From Clostridiaceae bacterium (GTDB lineage Bacteria; Bacillota; Clostridia; Oscillospirales; Acutalibacteraceae): a DNA stretch of 20,757 bases. Made by a program: the position numbers and the translations under genes. The notes beneath the pieces were generated by a model that ran no database searches, was not told the DNA's origin, and saw nothing but the letters and a program-made list of their open reading frames with translations. The stretch is from contig CAJGDU010000006.1 in assembly GCA_904502175.1 (NCBI GenBank), forward strand, positions 1 to 20,757, written 5' to 3'. Position 1 is the first letter of the stretch; each line of letters begins with the position of its first letter. Shown here in pieces: positions 1 to 6,672 of this stretch.

Positions 1-757
1 CAACGGGGAGCCGGTGCGGACCATCGACCGCCTTTCCGCGGGCGATGTGCTGACCGTGAACCTGCCGGACGACCCGCCGGAACAGGTGCCGCCCCTGCCG
101 GACGCGCCGCTGCTGGAAGGGCCGCTGCCGGAGGTCCTCTATGAAGACGAGGACCTGCTGGTCCTGAACAAGCCGGGCACCCTCGCGGTCCATCCGAGCC
201 ACAACCACCAGGGAGACACGCTGGCCAATTTCATCACCTGGCACCTGACGCAGGAGGGCCGGACACCGGTCACGTTCCGGGCCGTGGGACGGCTCGACAA
301 GGGGACGTCCGGCGTCATGGTCTGCGCCCTGAACGCCTACGCGGCGGACCGCCTGCAGCGGGGCGTGAAAAAGGTGTATCTGGCTGTCCCTTCCGGGAAA
401 TATGAGGGGAGCGGGACCATCGACGCGCCCATCTTCCGGCCGGATCCCATTCTCACCATCCGGGTCGTCGACGACCGGGGAGACCGGGCGGTCACCCACT
501 GGAAAGCCCTGCAGACCGGGGAGGAACGGTCCCTGGTCGAAGTCCGTCTGGAGACGGGCCGGACCCATCAGATCCGCGTCCATTTCGCCTCTCTCGGCAC
601 TCCGCTGGTGGGCGATACGCTCTACGGCACAGCTTCCGGAGAGATCCATCGCCACGCGCTGCACTGCGCGCACGCGGAGTTTCTCCATCCCGTCACCGGA
701 GCACGTCTTTCCTTCGACGCTCCTCTGCCGGAGGACATGGAAAACCTGCTGTTCTGA
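1..757 (+). CDS. RluA/RluD-family 23S rRNA pseudouridine synthase (5' partial)
   Basis: This enzyme isomerises specific uridines of structured RNA, usually large-subunit rRNA, to pseudouridine in the cytoplasm. The reading frame is open from the first bases of the window, so the start codon and most of the N-terminal S4 RNA-binding domain lie upstream; only the end of that domain (RTIDRLSAGDVLTV) is visible. The catalytic domain follows with LNKPGTLAVHP, then GRLDKGTSG, whose Asp is the family's catalytic nucleophile, and near the C-terminus TGRTHQIRVHFASLGTPL, the conserved RNA- and active-site segment. The usual first residue of the second motif is His (HRLD); here it is Gly. RluC, RluD and YlyB-type members cannot be separated from this fragment, so no gene symbol is given. 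The frame ends with TGA followed at once by an AT-rich intergenic region. Confidence 0.9.
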   Translation, partial: NGEPVRTIDRLSAGDVLTVNLPDDPPEQVPPLPDAPLLEGPLPEVLYEDEDLLVLNKPGTLAVHPSHNHQGDTLANFITWHLTQEGRTPVTFRAVGRLDKGTSGVMVCALNAYAADRLQRGVKKVYLAVPSGKYEGSGTIDAPIFRPDPILTIRVVDDRGDRAVTHWKALQTGEERSLVEVRLETGRTHQIRVHFASLGTPLVGDTLYGTASGEIHRHALHCAHAEFLHPVTGARLSFDAPLPEDMENLLF

Positions 758-783
758 CAAATGTGGAAAGTTGTCAATTTTTC
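755..783 (+). terminator. Weak possible hairpin terminator after the pseudouridine synthase
   Basis: TGACAA (755-760) can pair with TTGTCA (771-776) across a 10-base loop, followed by ATTTTTC. The stem is short and AT-rich and begins inside the stop codon, so termination here is tentative. Confidence 0.3.
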
Positions 784-800
784 AGGAACAATTTGAGTAT

Positions 801-834
801 TTTAGTGGAAATCAGCCAATTAGTATGATATGAT
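801..834 (+). promoter_or_regulatory. Tentative promoter of the alpha/beta hydrolase
   Basis: Two overlapping TATGAT hexamers (824-829 and 829-834) resemble a -10 element. A poor -35 match, TTTAGT (801-806), lies 17 bases before the first. The AT-rich context and the position 60-70 bases before the start codon make a promoter here likely, but the -35 is not convincing. Confidence 0.35.
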
Positions 835-893
835 TTTAAGTGATTTTCGACTCACCTTTCTTGGAGAGTGAGCACAGTACAGGAGGAAAGCAA

Positions 894-1811
894 ATGTCCA
901 TCAAATGTGAAGAGAGATTCTTTGAATCCACTGACAAACAGGATCGCGTCCGCTATCTGACCTGGACGGACGATTCCGTCGAAACCAAAGCTGTCGCGCT
1001 CATCGCTCACGGTGTCTGCGAGCATATCGACCGTTTCCACGGCATCGGCGAACACCTCGCCAAAGCCGGTTACGCGGTCTACGGTGAAGACCATGTCGGC
1101 CACGGAAAGACCGCCATGGGCACCGAAGAAAACCTGCGCAACATCGGCAAGTGCCCGAAGGGCGCCGACAAGATCGTCATCAAAGACATGCACAAGATGA
1201 GAGACATTGCCGTCTCCGAGCATCCCGGCCTGCCGGAAGTCCTCATCGGTCATTCCATGGGCTCCTTCATCGCGAAGATCTATGGAGCGAAGTACGGCAA
1301 AGAGCTGGCCGCCACCGTTTACTGCGGTTCCGGCGACTTCTTCGGAAGCATTTTCCGCTGCCTCATCTACCCGCTGGTCCCGCTCTTCACCGCGAAACCG
1401 GTCAAGGACATTGAGGTCAAAGTCACCAACAACATGTTCTCCACCGGCTGGCTTTCCCGCAGCAAGGAAAACCGTGCCGACTATCTGAAAGACCCCATGA
1501 TCACGGTCTACTACACCCCCGGCCTCATGGCTATGCTGGGCGCTCTCGCGGCTCGCTCCGCCGGCACCCTCTGGGCCAGAAAGATGCCGAAGGACCTGCC
1601 CGTCCTCGTCGTCGCCGGTACGCAGGACCTCGTCGGTTTCTGCGGCGTGGGTGTCCGGCTCGCTGACAAGTGGATGGACATTGCCGGCATCAAGGACCAC
1701 ACCACCAAATGGTATAAGACCTTCCGTCATGAGCTCTTCCGCGACGACTGCAAGGAAGAAGTCTACAATGACATCACCACCTGGCTGAAGTCGAAAGGCC
1801 TGCCCGGCTGA
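894..1811 (+). CDS. Alpha/beta hydrolase, monoacylglycerol lipase-like (serine hydrolase)
   Basis: A 305-residue cytoplasmic serine hydrolase of the Hydrolase_4 / lysophospholipase-monoglyceride lipase group. The likely reaction is hydrolysis of an ester such as a monoacylglycerol or lysophospholipid; the true substrate cannot be read from sequence. The oxyanion-hole motif AHG is at residues 38-40, followed by the family segment GYAVYGEDHVGHGKT at about 59-73. The nucleophile elbow GHSMGS (119-124) carries Ser121. Asp245 in AGTQDLVG and His279 in FRHELFRD complete the triad. The ATG at 894 was chosen because AGGAGG (881-886) sits 7 bases upstream; an in-frame GTG at 840 has no such site. No signal peptide is seen. 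It is a single-gene unit, with an AT-rich promoter region before it and a strong terminator after it. Confidence 0.88.
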   Translation: MSIKCEERFFESTDKQDRVRYLTWTDDSVETKAVALIAHGVCEHIDRFHGIGEHLAKAGYAVYGEDHVGHGKTAMGTEENLRNIGKCPKGADKIVIKDMHKMRDIAVSEHPGLPEVLIGHSMGSFIAKIYGAKYGKELAATVYCGSGDFFGSIFRCLIYPLVPLFTAKPVKDIEVKVTNNMFSTGWLSRSKENRADYLKDPMITVYYTPGLMAMLGALAARSAGTLWARKMPKDLPVLVVAGTQDLVGFCGVGVRLADKWMDIAGIKDHTTKWYKTFRHELFRDDCKEEVYNDITTWLKSKGLPG

Positions 1812-1835
1812 GAAAAACCGAACGCATAACAAATC

Positions 1836-1868
1836 GCCCTGTTCCGGAAAACCGGAGCAGGGCTTTTT
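1836..1868 (+). terminator. Rho-independent terminator of the hydrolase gene
   Basis: A 12-bp stem, GCCCTGTTCCGG (1836-1847) with CCGGAGCAGGGC (1852-1863), has one G-T wobble, a four-A loop, and TTTTT directly after. It lies 24 bases past the hydrolase stop codon. Confidence 0.9.
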
Positions 1869-1919
1869 AGATAAATTGACGATTTTGCCCCGGAGTGACG
1901 GAAAACCGGGGGTCAGGAC

Positions 1920-1948
1920 TTTTCAATTTACGGAACTGGTGGTATAAT
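1920..1948 (+). promoter_or_regulatory. Promoter of murA, extended -10 type
   Basis: A perfect TATAAT (1943-1948) is preceded by TGG (1940-1942), making an extended -10. TTTTCA (1920-1925) gives a 4/6 -35 match with a 17-base spacer. Transcription would start near 1955, leaving a leader of about 70 bases before the murA TTG start. This is probably the main promoter for murA and perhaps for the genes behind it. Confidence 0.65.
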
Positions 1949-1969
1949 AACTCAGATTTAGCACAATAT

Positions 1970-1982
1970 CTATGTTACATAG
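1970..1982. promoter_or_regulatory. Perfect 13-base palindrome in the murA leader (possible operator)
   Basis: CTATGT-T-ACATAG is a perfect inverted repeat with 6-bp arms around one central base. It lies about 22 bases past the TATAAT box of the murA promoter and well before the ribosome binding site. Its place just downstream of the start of transcription suits a repressor site, but no regulator is known for it. Confidence 0.35.
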
Positions 1983-2025
1983 TACTCACTAGCGTAGCTT
2001 TAAGCATAATTAGGAGAGAAGAAGA

Positions 2026-3321
2026 TTGGATAAGTTTTGCATCAACGGCGGGAAACGCCTGGAGGGTGTCGTCGACATCAGCGGAGCCAAAAACTCTGTC
2101 GTCGCCATCCTGCCGGCCACCCTTTTGGCGGAGGGCCCCTGCCGGATCGAAAATATTCCGAACATTTCTGACGTCACCTGCATGCTGGAAATGCTGGAGG
2201 CCATGGGTGCCCGCATCCGTGCCATCAATCCGCATACCTATGAGATCGACACCTCGGTCATCAGTTCCTATACCGTCCCCTACGAGCTCACCCGTCACCT
2301 GAGAGCGTCCTACTATCTGCTGGGCGCCCTGCTGGGACGCTGCTCCAAAGCCCGTGTCGCCATGCCCGGCGGCTGCGACTTCGGCGGGGTACGACCCATC
2401 GACCAGCACCTGAAAGGCTTTGAGATGCTGGGCGCTTCTGTTTCCATGGAAGAAAACGCCTTTGTGCACGCCGAGGCCGACCAGCTGACCGGCAACTCCA
2501 TCTACATGGACGTCGTCTCGGTCGGTGCCACCATGAACGTCATGCTGGCGGCGGTCAAGGCCAGAGGCCTCACGGTCATCGAAAACGCGGCGAAAGAGCC
2601 CCACATCGTCGACCTGGCCAACTTCCTGAACTCCATGGGCGCCGACGTGCGCGGCGCCGGTACAGACGTCATCAAGATCCGCGGCGTCGAAGAGATGCAC
2701 GGCTGCGACTACTCTGTCATTCCGGACCAGATCGAAGCCGGCACTTACATGGCGGCGGTCGCCGCCTGCGGAGGCGATGTGCTCATCCGCAACGTGGTCC
2801 CGAAGCATCTCGAGTCCATCATCGCGAAACTGGAAGAGGCCGGTGTCCGGGTCGAGGAACTGGACGATGCCGTCCGGGTCATTGCCGACCAGCCTCTGAC
2901 GAAGTGCAACATCAAGACCATGCCCCATCCGGGCTTCCCGACCGACATGCAGCCCCAGATGGCAGCGGCTCTCTGCCTTGCCAGCGGCACCAGCATCGTC
3001 TCGGAAGGCGTCTGGGACAGCCGGTTCAAATATGTCGATCAGCTGACCCGCATGGGTGCCCACATTGAAGTCAACGGAAAAGTCGCCATCATCCAGGGGG
3101 TCGACCACCTGAACGGTTGTCCCGTCAAGGCCTATGACCTTCGCGCCGGCGCGGCCATGATCATCGCCGGACTCGCGGCGGTGGGCCACACCGAAGTGGA
3201 GAACGTCATCTATATTGACCGCGGCTATGAAAACGTTGTTGAAAAGTTCTCGGCGCTGGGCGCGGACATTTCCCGCGAGCCCATTCTGGACCATCCCGAC
3301 AAAGTCCAGAACGCCGGCTGA
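2026..3321 (+). CDS. murA: UDP-N-acetylglucosamine 1-carboxyvinyltransferase
   Basis: MurA transfers enolpyruvate from PEP to UDP-GlcNAc, the first committed step of peptidoglycan synthesis, in the cytoplasm. The 431-residue length suits the family. KN of the UDP-GlcNAc-binding segment is at 22-23 (SGAKNS). The catalytic, fosfomycin-sensitive Cys is Cys117 in MPGGC, and RPIDQHLKGFEMLGA follows. From Cys117 to the PEP-binding Arg123 there are six steps, one more than in the usual PGGCxxGxRP pattern, so the catalytic loop has a one-residue insertion (FGGVR). The TTG start was chosen because AGGAG (2012-2016) lies 9 bases upstream and the resulting N-terminus, MDKFCINGGKRLEGVVDISG, is typical. 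The RPIDQH-type sequence resembles the second MurA paralogue (MurZ/MurAB) of Firmicutes, which is an inference. A terminator follows, so walJ may be transcribed partly by read-through. Confidence 0.96.
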   Translation: MDKFCINGGKRLEGVVDISGAKNSVVAILPATLLAEGPCRIENIPNISDVTCMLEMLEAMGARIRAINPHTYEIDTSVISSYTVPYELTRHLRASYYLLGALLGRCSKARVAMPGGCDFGGVRPIDQHLKGFEMLGASVSMEENAFVHAEADQLTGNSIYMDVVSVGATMNVMLAAVKARGLTVIENAAKEPHIVDLANFLNSMGADVRGAGTDVIKIRGVEEMHGCDYSVIPDQIEAGTYMAAVAACGGDVLIRNVVPKHLESIIAKLEEAGVRVEELDDAVRVIADQPLTKCNIKTMPHPGFPTDMQPQMAAALCLASGTSIVSEGVWDSRFKYVDQLTRMGAHIEVNGKVAIIQGVDHLNGCPVKAYDLRAGAAMIIAGLAAVGHTEVENVIYIDRGYENVVEKFSALGADISREPILDHPDKVQNAG

Positions 3322-3333
3322 TAAGAACCGTTG

Positions 3334-3364
3334 AGGGGTGCGTTTGGCGCACCCCTTCTTTTAT
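3334..3364 (+). terminator. Rho-independent terminator between murA and walJ
   Basis: The stem GGGGTGCG (3335-3342) / CGCACCCC (3348-3355) has a 5-base loop, is extended by one A-T pair, and is followed by TTCTTTTAT. It overlaps the region just before the walJ ribosome binding site, so it could also attenuate expression into walJ-rlmH. Confidence 0.85.
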
Positions 3365-3386
3365 GAAAGAAGAGAGGAGGAGCCCG

Positions 3387-4181
3387 ATGGCACAGGACGT
3401 GTTCGCCACCCTGTATTCCGGCAGCAGCGGCAACGCCACTTATATCGGCGACCGTTCCGGCGGCGTGCTGGTCGATATCGGCAAAAATGCCAAACAGACG
3501 ACGCTCGCCCTTTCGGAACTGGGGCTCTCTCCGGAGAAGGTCCACGCCATATTCATCACCCATGAGCACACGGACCACATCGCCGGCCTGCGGGTCTTCG
3601 CGAACCGGTACCACATCCCGGTCTATGCCTCCCTCGGCACGCTGGAAGCCCTCGACCGGAAGGGGGAACTGAAGGGCAGTTTCCCGGTCTTCCAGATGCT
3701 GGATACCGCGGACATCGGTGGGTTTCACGTGCGTTGTTTCCACACGTCGCACGACTGCGCGGAGGGCTTCGGCTACACCGTCACGCTGGAGAGCGGACGG
3801 TCCGCGTCGGTTGCCACAGACCTCGGCGTCATGACCGACGAGGTCCGAAACGGCATCCTCCGGAGCAATACCGTGCTCCTCGAGTCGAACCACGACCTCG
3901 GCATGCTCTTCAACGGCCCGTACCCTTACGTGCTCAAGCAGCGCATCAACTCGGAGTTCGGCCATCTCAACAACGACGACGCGGCCGACACGGCCCTTGA
4001 CCTGCTCCGCTCCGGCACACAGCAGATCATCCTCGGCCATCTGAGCAGCGAGAACAATCTGCCGGACCTGGCGTACCAGACCACCGCCTCCATGCTGCTG
4101 CAGGAGGGCGCCGTGGCGGACCGGGACTACCGCCTCGCGGTGGCCCCCAGAAACGAAGTCCTGCTGACGGAGGTGCTCTGA
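3387..4181 (+). CDS. walJ: WalJ/YycJ-type metallo-beta-lactamase-fold hydrolase
   Basis: A 264-residue cytoplasmic MBL-fold metallohydrolase. Relatives in Bacillus and Staphylococcus (YycJ/WalJ) sit in the walRK locus and are linked to cell-wall and DNA-maintenance phenotypes; the substrate is not settled. The N-terminus has the family signature LYSGSSGNATYI (9-20). The metal-binding motif HEHTDH is at 59-64, with further ligand candidates in FHTSHD (118-123), ATDLG (Asp145) and GHLSSENN (His218). The ATG at 3387 was preferred over an in-frame ATG at 3363 because AGAGGAGGAG lies just before it and the first residues then match the family. Its stop overlaps the rlmH start (TGATG), so the two are translationally coupled. 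The walJ-rlmH pairing resembles the yycJ-rlmH neighbourhood known in Bacilli, but walR, walK and htrA are not seen here. Confidence 0.88.
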   Translation: MAQDVFATLYSGSSGNATYIGDRSGGVLVDIGKNAKQTTLALSELGLSPEKVHAIFITHEHTDHIAGLRVFANRYHIPVYASLGTLEALDRKGELKGSFPVFQMLDTADIGGFHVRCFHTSHDCAEGFGYTVTLESGRSASVATDLGVMTDEVRNGILRSNTVLLESNHDLGMLFNGPYPYVLKQRINSEFGHLNNDDAADTALDLLRSGTQQIILGHLSSENNLPDLAYQTTASMLLQEGAVADRDYRLAVAPRNEVLLTEVL

Positions 4182-4663
4182 TGCTGAGTGTGACGGTCAT
4201 CGTCCCCGGAAAACTCAAAGAAAAGTACCTGCGGGACGCCCAGGCGGAATATACGAAGCGATTGACCGCCTTTTGTAAATTCAATATAATAGAAGTTAGC
4301 GTAGAAGCGTTACCGTCGGAACCGTCTCCGTCACAGGTGACAGCGGCTCTGGAGAAAGAGGGGAAACGCATTCTCGAGGCCATCCCGAAAGGCTCCTTCG
4401 TCTATGCCCTCTGCATCGAGGGGAGACAGCGTGCCTCGGAAGTGTTCAGCGAAGAACTGGACCGCCTCGCCGTCTCCGGAAACAGCCACGTCACGTTTCT
4501 CATCGGCAGTTCCTTCGGACTGTCCGAGGAAGTCAAACGGTTTGCGGACGCAAAACTCTCTCTGTCGGAAATGACGTTCCCGCATCAGCTCGCGCGGGTC
4601 ATGCTGCTGGAACAGCTCTATCGGGCCTTCCACATCAGCTCCGGCGGAAAGTATCATAAATAG
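4181..4663 (+). CDS. rlmH: 23S rRNA (pseudouridine1915-N3)-methyltransferase RlmH
   Basis: RlmH is a SPOUT-class methyltransferase that uses S-adenosylmethionine to methylate pseudouridine 1915 in helix 69 of 23S rRNA on the assembled 70S ribosome. The 160-residue length matches the family. The trefoil-knot cofactor region is clear: FLIGSSFGLSEEV (107-118, usually IGG; one Gly is Ser here), LSLSEMTFPHQLARVMLLEQLYRAF (127-150), and the C-terminal GGKYHK. The start codon overlaps the walJ stop. RlmH needs pseudouridine 1915, made by an RluD-type enzyme; an RluA/RluD-family gene lies 3.4 kb upstream, which may be coincidence. Confidence 0.96.
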   Translation: MLSVTVIVPGKLKEKYLRDAQAEYTKRLTAFCKFNIIEVSVEALPSEPSPSQVTAALEKEGKRILEAIPKGSFVYALCIEGRQRASEVFSEELDRLAVSGNSHVTFLIGSSFGLSEEVKRFADAKLSLSEMTFPHQLARVMLLEQLYRAFHISSGGKYHK

Positions 4664-4685
4664 TTTTCAGCAGAAGGAGGACCTC

Positions 4686-5249
4686 ATGGCACTTCGCAGA
4701 AAAGACAAATATGAAGTGGATCCCGACCTCATCCGCTCTCTGGAAGAGGAGTCCGAAGACTTCGACGAATATGAGGAAGGCTTTGAAGAGGAATACGAAT
4801 ATGACGATGGACCGCTGTCGCCCAAACGGGTGAAGTGGGCCTGGATCATCCTGTTCCTGGCGCTCGGCATCCTCATCGGCGCTCTGGTATTCACCTTTGT
4901 TTCCCGTCACTCCGGCCAGTCGAAACCTGCCACGACCGTCTCGACGACCGTCACCACGACGGCATCGACTGCCACCACGACCGTGACGGAGACGACCACA
5001 GAGGAAGAGACCGGGGAAGCGGCGTCCATTCGCCGGACCTCTGCCACTTACTATGTGGTCGATCCCACCACCAGACGGTCCACGACCCGAAAGACGACGG
5101 CAAGGACGACCGCGAAGACGCAGAGCCAGACCCAGTCTCAGACGCAGAGCCAGACCCAGAGTCAGACGCAGTCTCAGACCCAGAATCCGCCGGCTCCGAC
5201 CCCGACCCCGGTCCCCGATCCGGACCCAGACCCGACACCAAGCGAGTAG
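4686..5249 (+). CDS. Single-pass membrane protein with acidic N-terminus and Thr/Gln-rich outer tail, function unknown
   Basis: No known family is recognised in this 187-residue protein. Residues 1-42 are very acidic (runs of E, D, Y). PKRVK (46-50) precedes a single hydrophobic span (51-72, starting WAWIILFLAL), which by the positive-inside rule leaves the N-terminus in the cytoplasm. Outside follows a Thr/Ser-rich stretch (81-142), then TQSQ tandem repeats (145-166), and a Pro/Asp tail (PTPTPVPDPDPDPTPSE). It ends without a sorting signal. The start is supported by AAGGAGG (4673-4679), 6 bases before the ATG. It lies 22 bases after rlmH and 67 bases before a protein of the same plan, so they are probably co-transcribed. 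A wall-spanning or glycosylated tail is an inference from composition only. Confidence 0.85.
   Translation: MALRRKDKYEVDPDLIRSLEEESEDFDEYEEGFEEEYEYDDGPLSPKRVKWAWIILFLALGILIGALVFTFVSRHSGQSKPATTVSTTVTTTASTATTTVTETTTEEETGEAASIRRTSATYYVVDPTTRRSTTRKTTARTTAKTQSQTQSQTQSQTQSQTQSQTQNPPAPTPTPVPDPDPDPTPSE
5118..5183 (+). repeat. Tandem 12-bp repeat encoding TQSQ units
   Basis: About 5.5 copies of a 12-bp unit of the form ACnCAGwsyCAG lie in frame inside the gene at 4686. Copies alternate between AGC/AGT and TCT serine codons and between ACG and ACC threonine codons, while the peptide TQSQ is unchanged. Confidence 0.9.
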
Positions 5250-5316
5250 ATCGCCTAAGTGATACAGACACACAGGAGAAATGAGAAAAAAGCGACACCG
5301 AAAGGAGCACAGTCCT

Positions 5317-6624
5317 ATGGCCATCAAAGATATGCTGGACCGTTTCAAACGGGAACCGGAAGAAGAACTTCCGGAGGAAGTCCCTGCAGAAGTCTCTGAG
5401 GAGCAGCCCAGTTTCATATTTACCGACATCAATTCCGAACCCATCGTGCCAAAGGCGGAGGAACCGCCGGTCCGCACCGGTCCCGTAGAGGTGGAGTCCA
5501 CCAACGACGACCGCATCAAGATGTTTGAGATCGACCTCGGCGGAAGCAAAGTGAACCTGCCCGAAGAGGCACCTTCCGTGGAGCCTCCCGCAGTGGAGCC
5601 GCCCGTCATCGAAGAGCCCCCGGTCATCGTGGAAGCGCCGGTCTCTGCCCCTGCCGCTCCGGCCGTCCCGAAGAAGGCCGCTGCCGGGGAAGAGGCGGAG
5701 GACTACGAAGTGGACTTCGGCTATGCTGCCCCGGGCGCGCTGGACGACATGACCTTCTCCAAAAACCCGAAAGCCGCGAAACCCGCGGAGCCGGAACCGG
5801 TGGTCTATCAGAGAAAACCGGCGGAGGAGCCCGACGAGGAAGAGTACTACGACAGCTACGAGCCCATTTACGAAGAACCGGCTCCCGGCACTTACTTTGC
5901 CGGCGCCGCGCCGTCGTCGTTCGACGAAGTGCCTTCTCCCGTCCACGCGGAACCCGAACCGGAGGCCCCGGCCGAGCCGGAGCCGGAACCGGAACCCGTT
6001 CCGGAGCCCGAAGAGGAGTTCCAGCCCCGCTACGAGAACTACCGCAAGGACTACGAGGCCAAGGCGGCGACAGAAGGTCCCCGGACTTATGCCAACAACA
6101 TCGACGAGACCGTGTTCCTGCCGGATGAGGGCGAACGGCCCATCAGCAACCGCACGCGCCGGCGCATCACCATCGCGTCCATCATCGCCATCCTGCTGGC
6201 CCTGCTGCTCGTTCTCGGCGGCGTGTTCCTGACCCGCCACAACCGTGCCGCGGACGAGGCGACCGCCACTTCCGCGAAACCGAAGACCACGGCCTTTGAG
6301 CGCAGTGTCTCCAACAACTCGGATGCCACCGAGACCACAACGGAAGAAGCTTCCGCGGAGTACGACGAAAACGGCCAGACCAGCGCTTCGTCGACCGCTT
6401 CCCAGAGCTCGTCCGTGAGCCGCAGCACCAGTTCCACGACCCGGTCGACCACCCGGTCCACCACGCGGAGCACCACCCGGTCCACGACCCGTTCGACCAC
6501 CCGGTCCACAACGGCGTCCACCACCGCTTCGACGGCACCCGTCACGGAGCCTCCGACAGAAGCGCCTCCGGTGACCGATCCGCCGACACAGGGCCCCACC
6601 CCCTGGGACAACGTGAACCCGTAA
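5317..6624 (+). CDS. Single-pass membrane protein with Pro/Glu-rich N-terminus and STTR-repeat outer tail, function unknown
   Basis: No known family is recognised. The 435-residue protein has a long acidic, Pro/Glu-rich cytoplasmic part (1-275), including EPEPEAPAEPEPEPEPVPEPEEE at about 211-234. The basic patch RTRRR (279-283) comes next, then one membrane span (284-306), then an outer tail rich in Thr and Ser. The tail holds six STTR and two STTA units (373-404) and a Thr/Pro-rich end. Its plan copies that of the gene before it, though no close sequence match is evident outside composition. The ATG at 5317 was chosen because AAAGGAG (5301-5307) lies 9 bases upstream; an in-frame ATG at 5281 has AGGAG only 2 bases away, too close for use. 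Disordered Pro/Glu-rich cytoplasmic regions occur in some cell-division and envelope-assembly proteins, which is context and not evidence of function. Confidence 0.85.
   Translation: MAIKDMLDRFKREPEEELPEEVPAEVSEEQPSFIFTDINSEPIVPKAEEPPVRTGPVEVESTNDDRIKMFEIDLGGSKVNLPEEAPSVEPPAVEPPVIEEPPVIVEAPVSAPAAPAVPKKAAAGEEAEDYEVDFGYAAPGALDDMTFSKNPKAAKPAEPEPVVYQRKPAEEPDEEEYYDSYEPIYEEPAPGTYFAGAAPSSFDEVPSPVHAEPEPEAPAEPEPEPEPVPEPEEEFQPRYENYRKDYEAKAATEGPRTYANNIDETVFLPDEGERPISNRTRRRITIASIIAILLALLLVLGGVFLTRHNRAADEATATSAKPKTTAFERSVSNNSDATETTTEEASAEYDENGQTSASSTASQSSSVSRSTSSTTRSTTRSTTRSTTRSTTRSTTRSTTASTTASTAPVTEPPTEAPPVTDPPTQGPTPWDNVNP
6433..6528 (+). repeat. Tandem 12-bp repeat encoding STTR/STTA units
   Basis: Eight in-frame 12-bp units of the form TCsACnACsCGG encode six STTR and two STTA units in the gene at 5317. 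Synonymous differences between copies (TCC, TCG, AGC for Ser; ACC, ACG, ACA for Thr) suggest the peptide, not the DNA, is being conserved. Confidence 0.9.
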
Positions 6625-6631
6625 AGAGAAT

Positions 6632-6662
6632 AAAAAAAGCAGCCCGTTCGGGCTGCTTTTTT
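6632..6662. terminator. Bidirectional terminator between convergent genes
   Basis: Seven A residues, then GCAGCCC (6639-6645) / GGGCTGC (6650-6656) closed by a GTTC loop, then TTTTTT. The flanking A and T runs make it work on both strands, for the plus-strand gene ending at 6624 and the minus-strand lipoprotein gene ending at 6673. Confidence 0.92.
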
Positions 6663-6672
6663 ATTGTGTTTC

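Noticed and set aside
1975..3294. 439-residue open frame antisense to murA
   Set aside because: murA is certain on the other strand, and the frame has no ribosome binding site or recognisable domain.
5281..5316. Earlier in-frame ATG for the STTR-repeat protein
   Set aside because: AGGAG is only two bases from that ATG, while the ATG at 5317 has AAAGGAG at a normal 9-base distance.
4951..6240. 429-residue minus-strand frame antisense to the two tail proteins
   Set aside because: Its Arg/Gly/Phe-rich sequence is the mirror of low-complexity coding DNA, and the plus-strand genes have good ribosome binding sites and a clear membrane-protein design.
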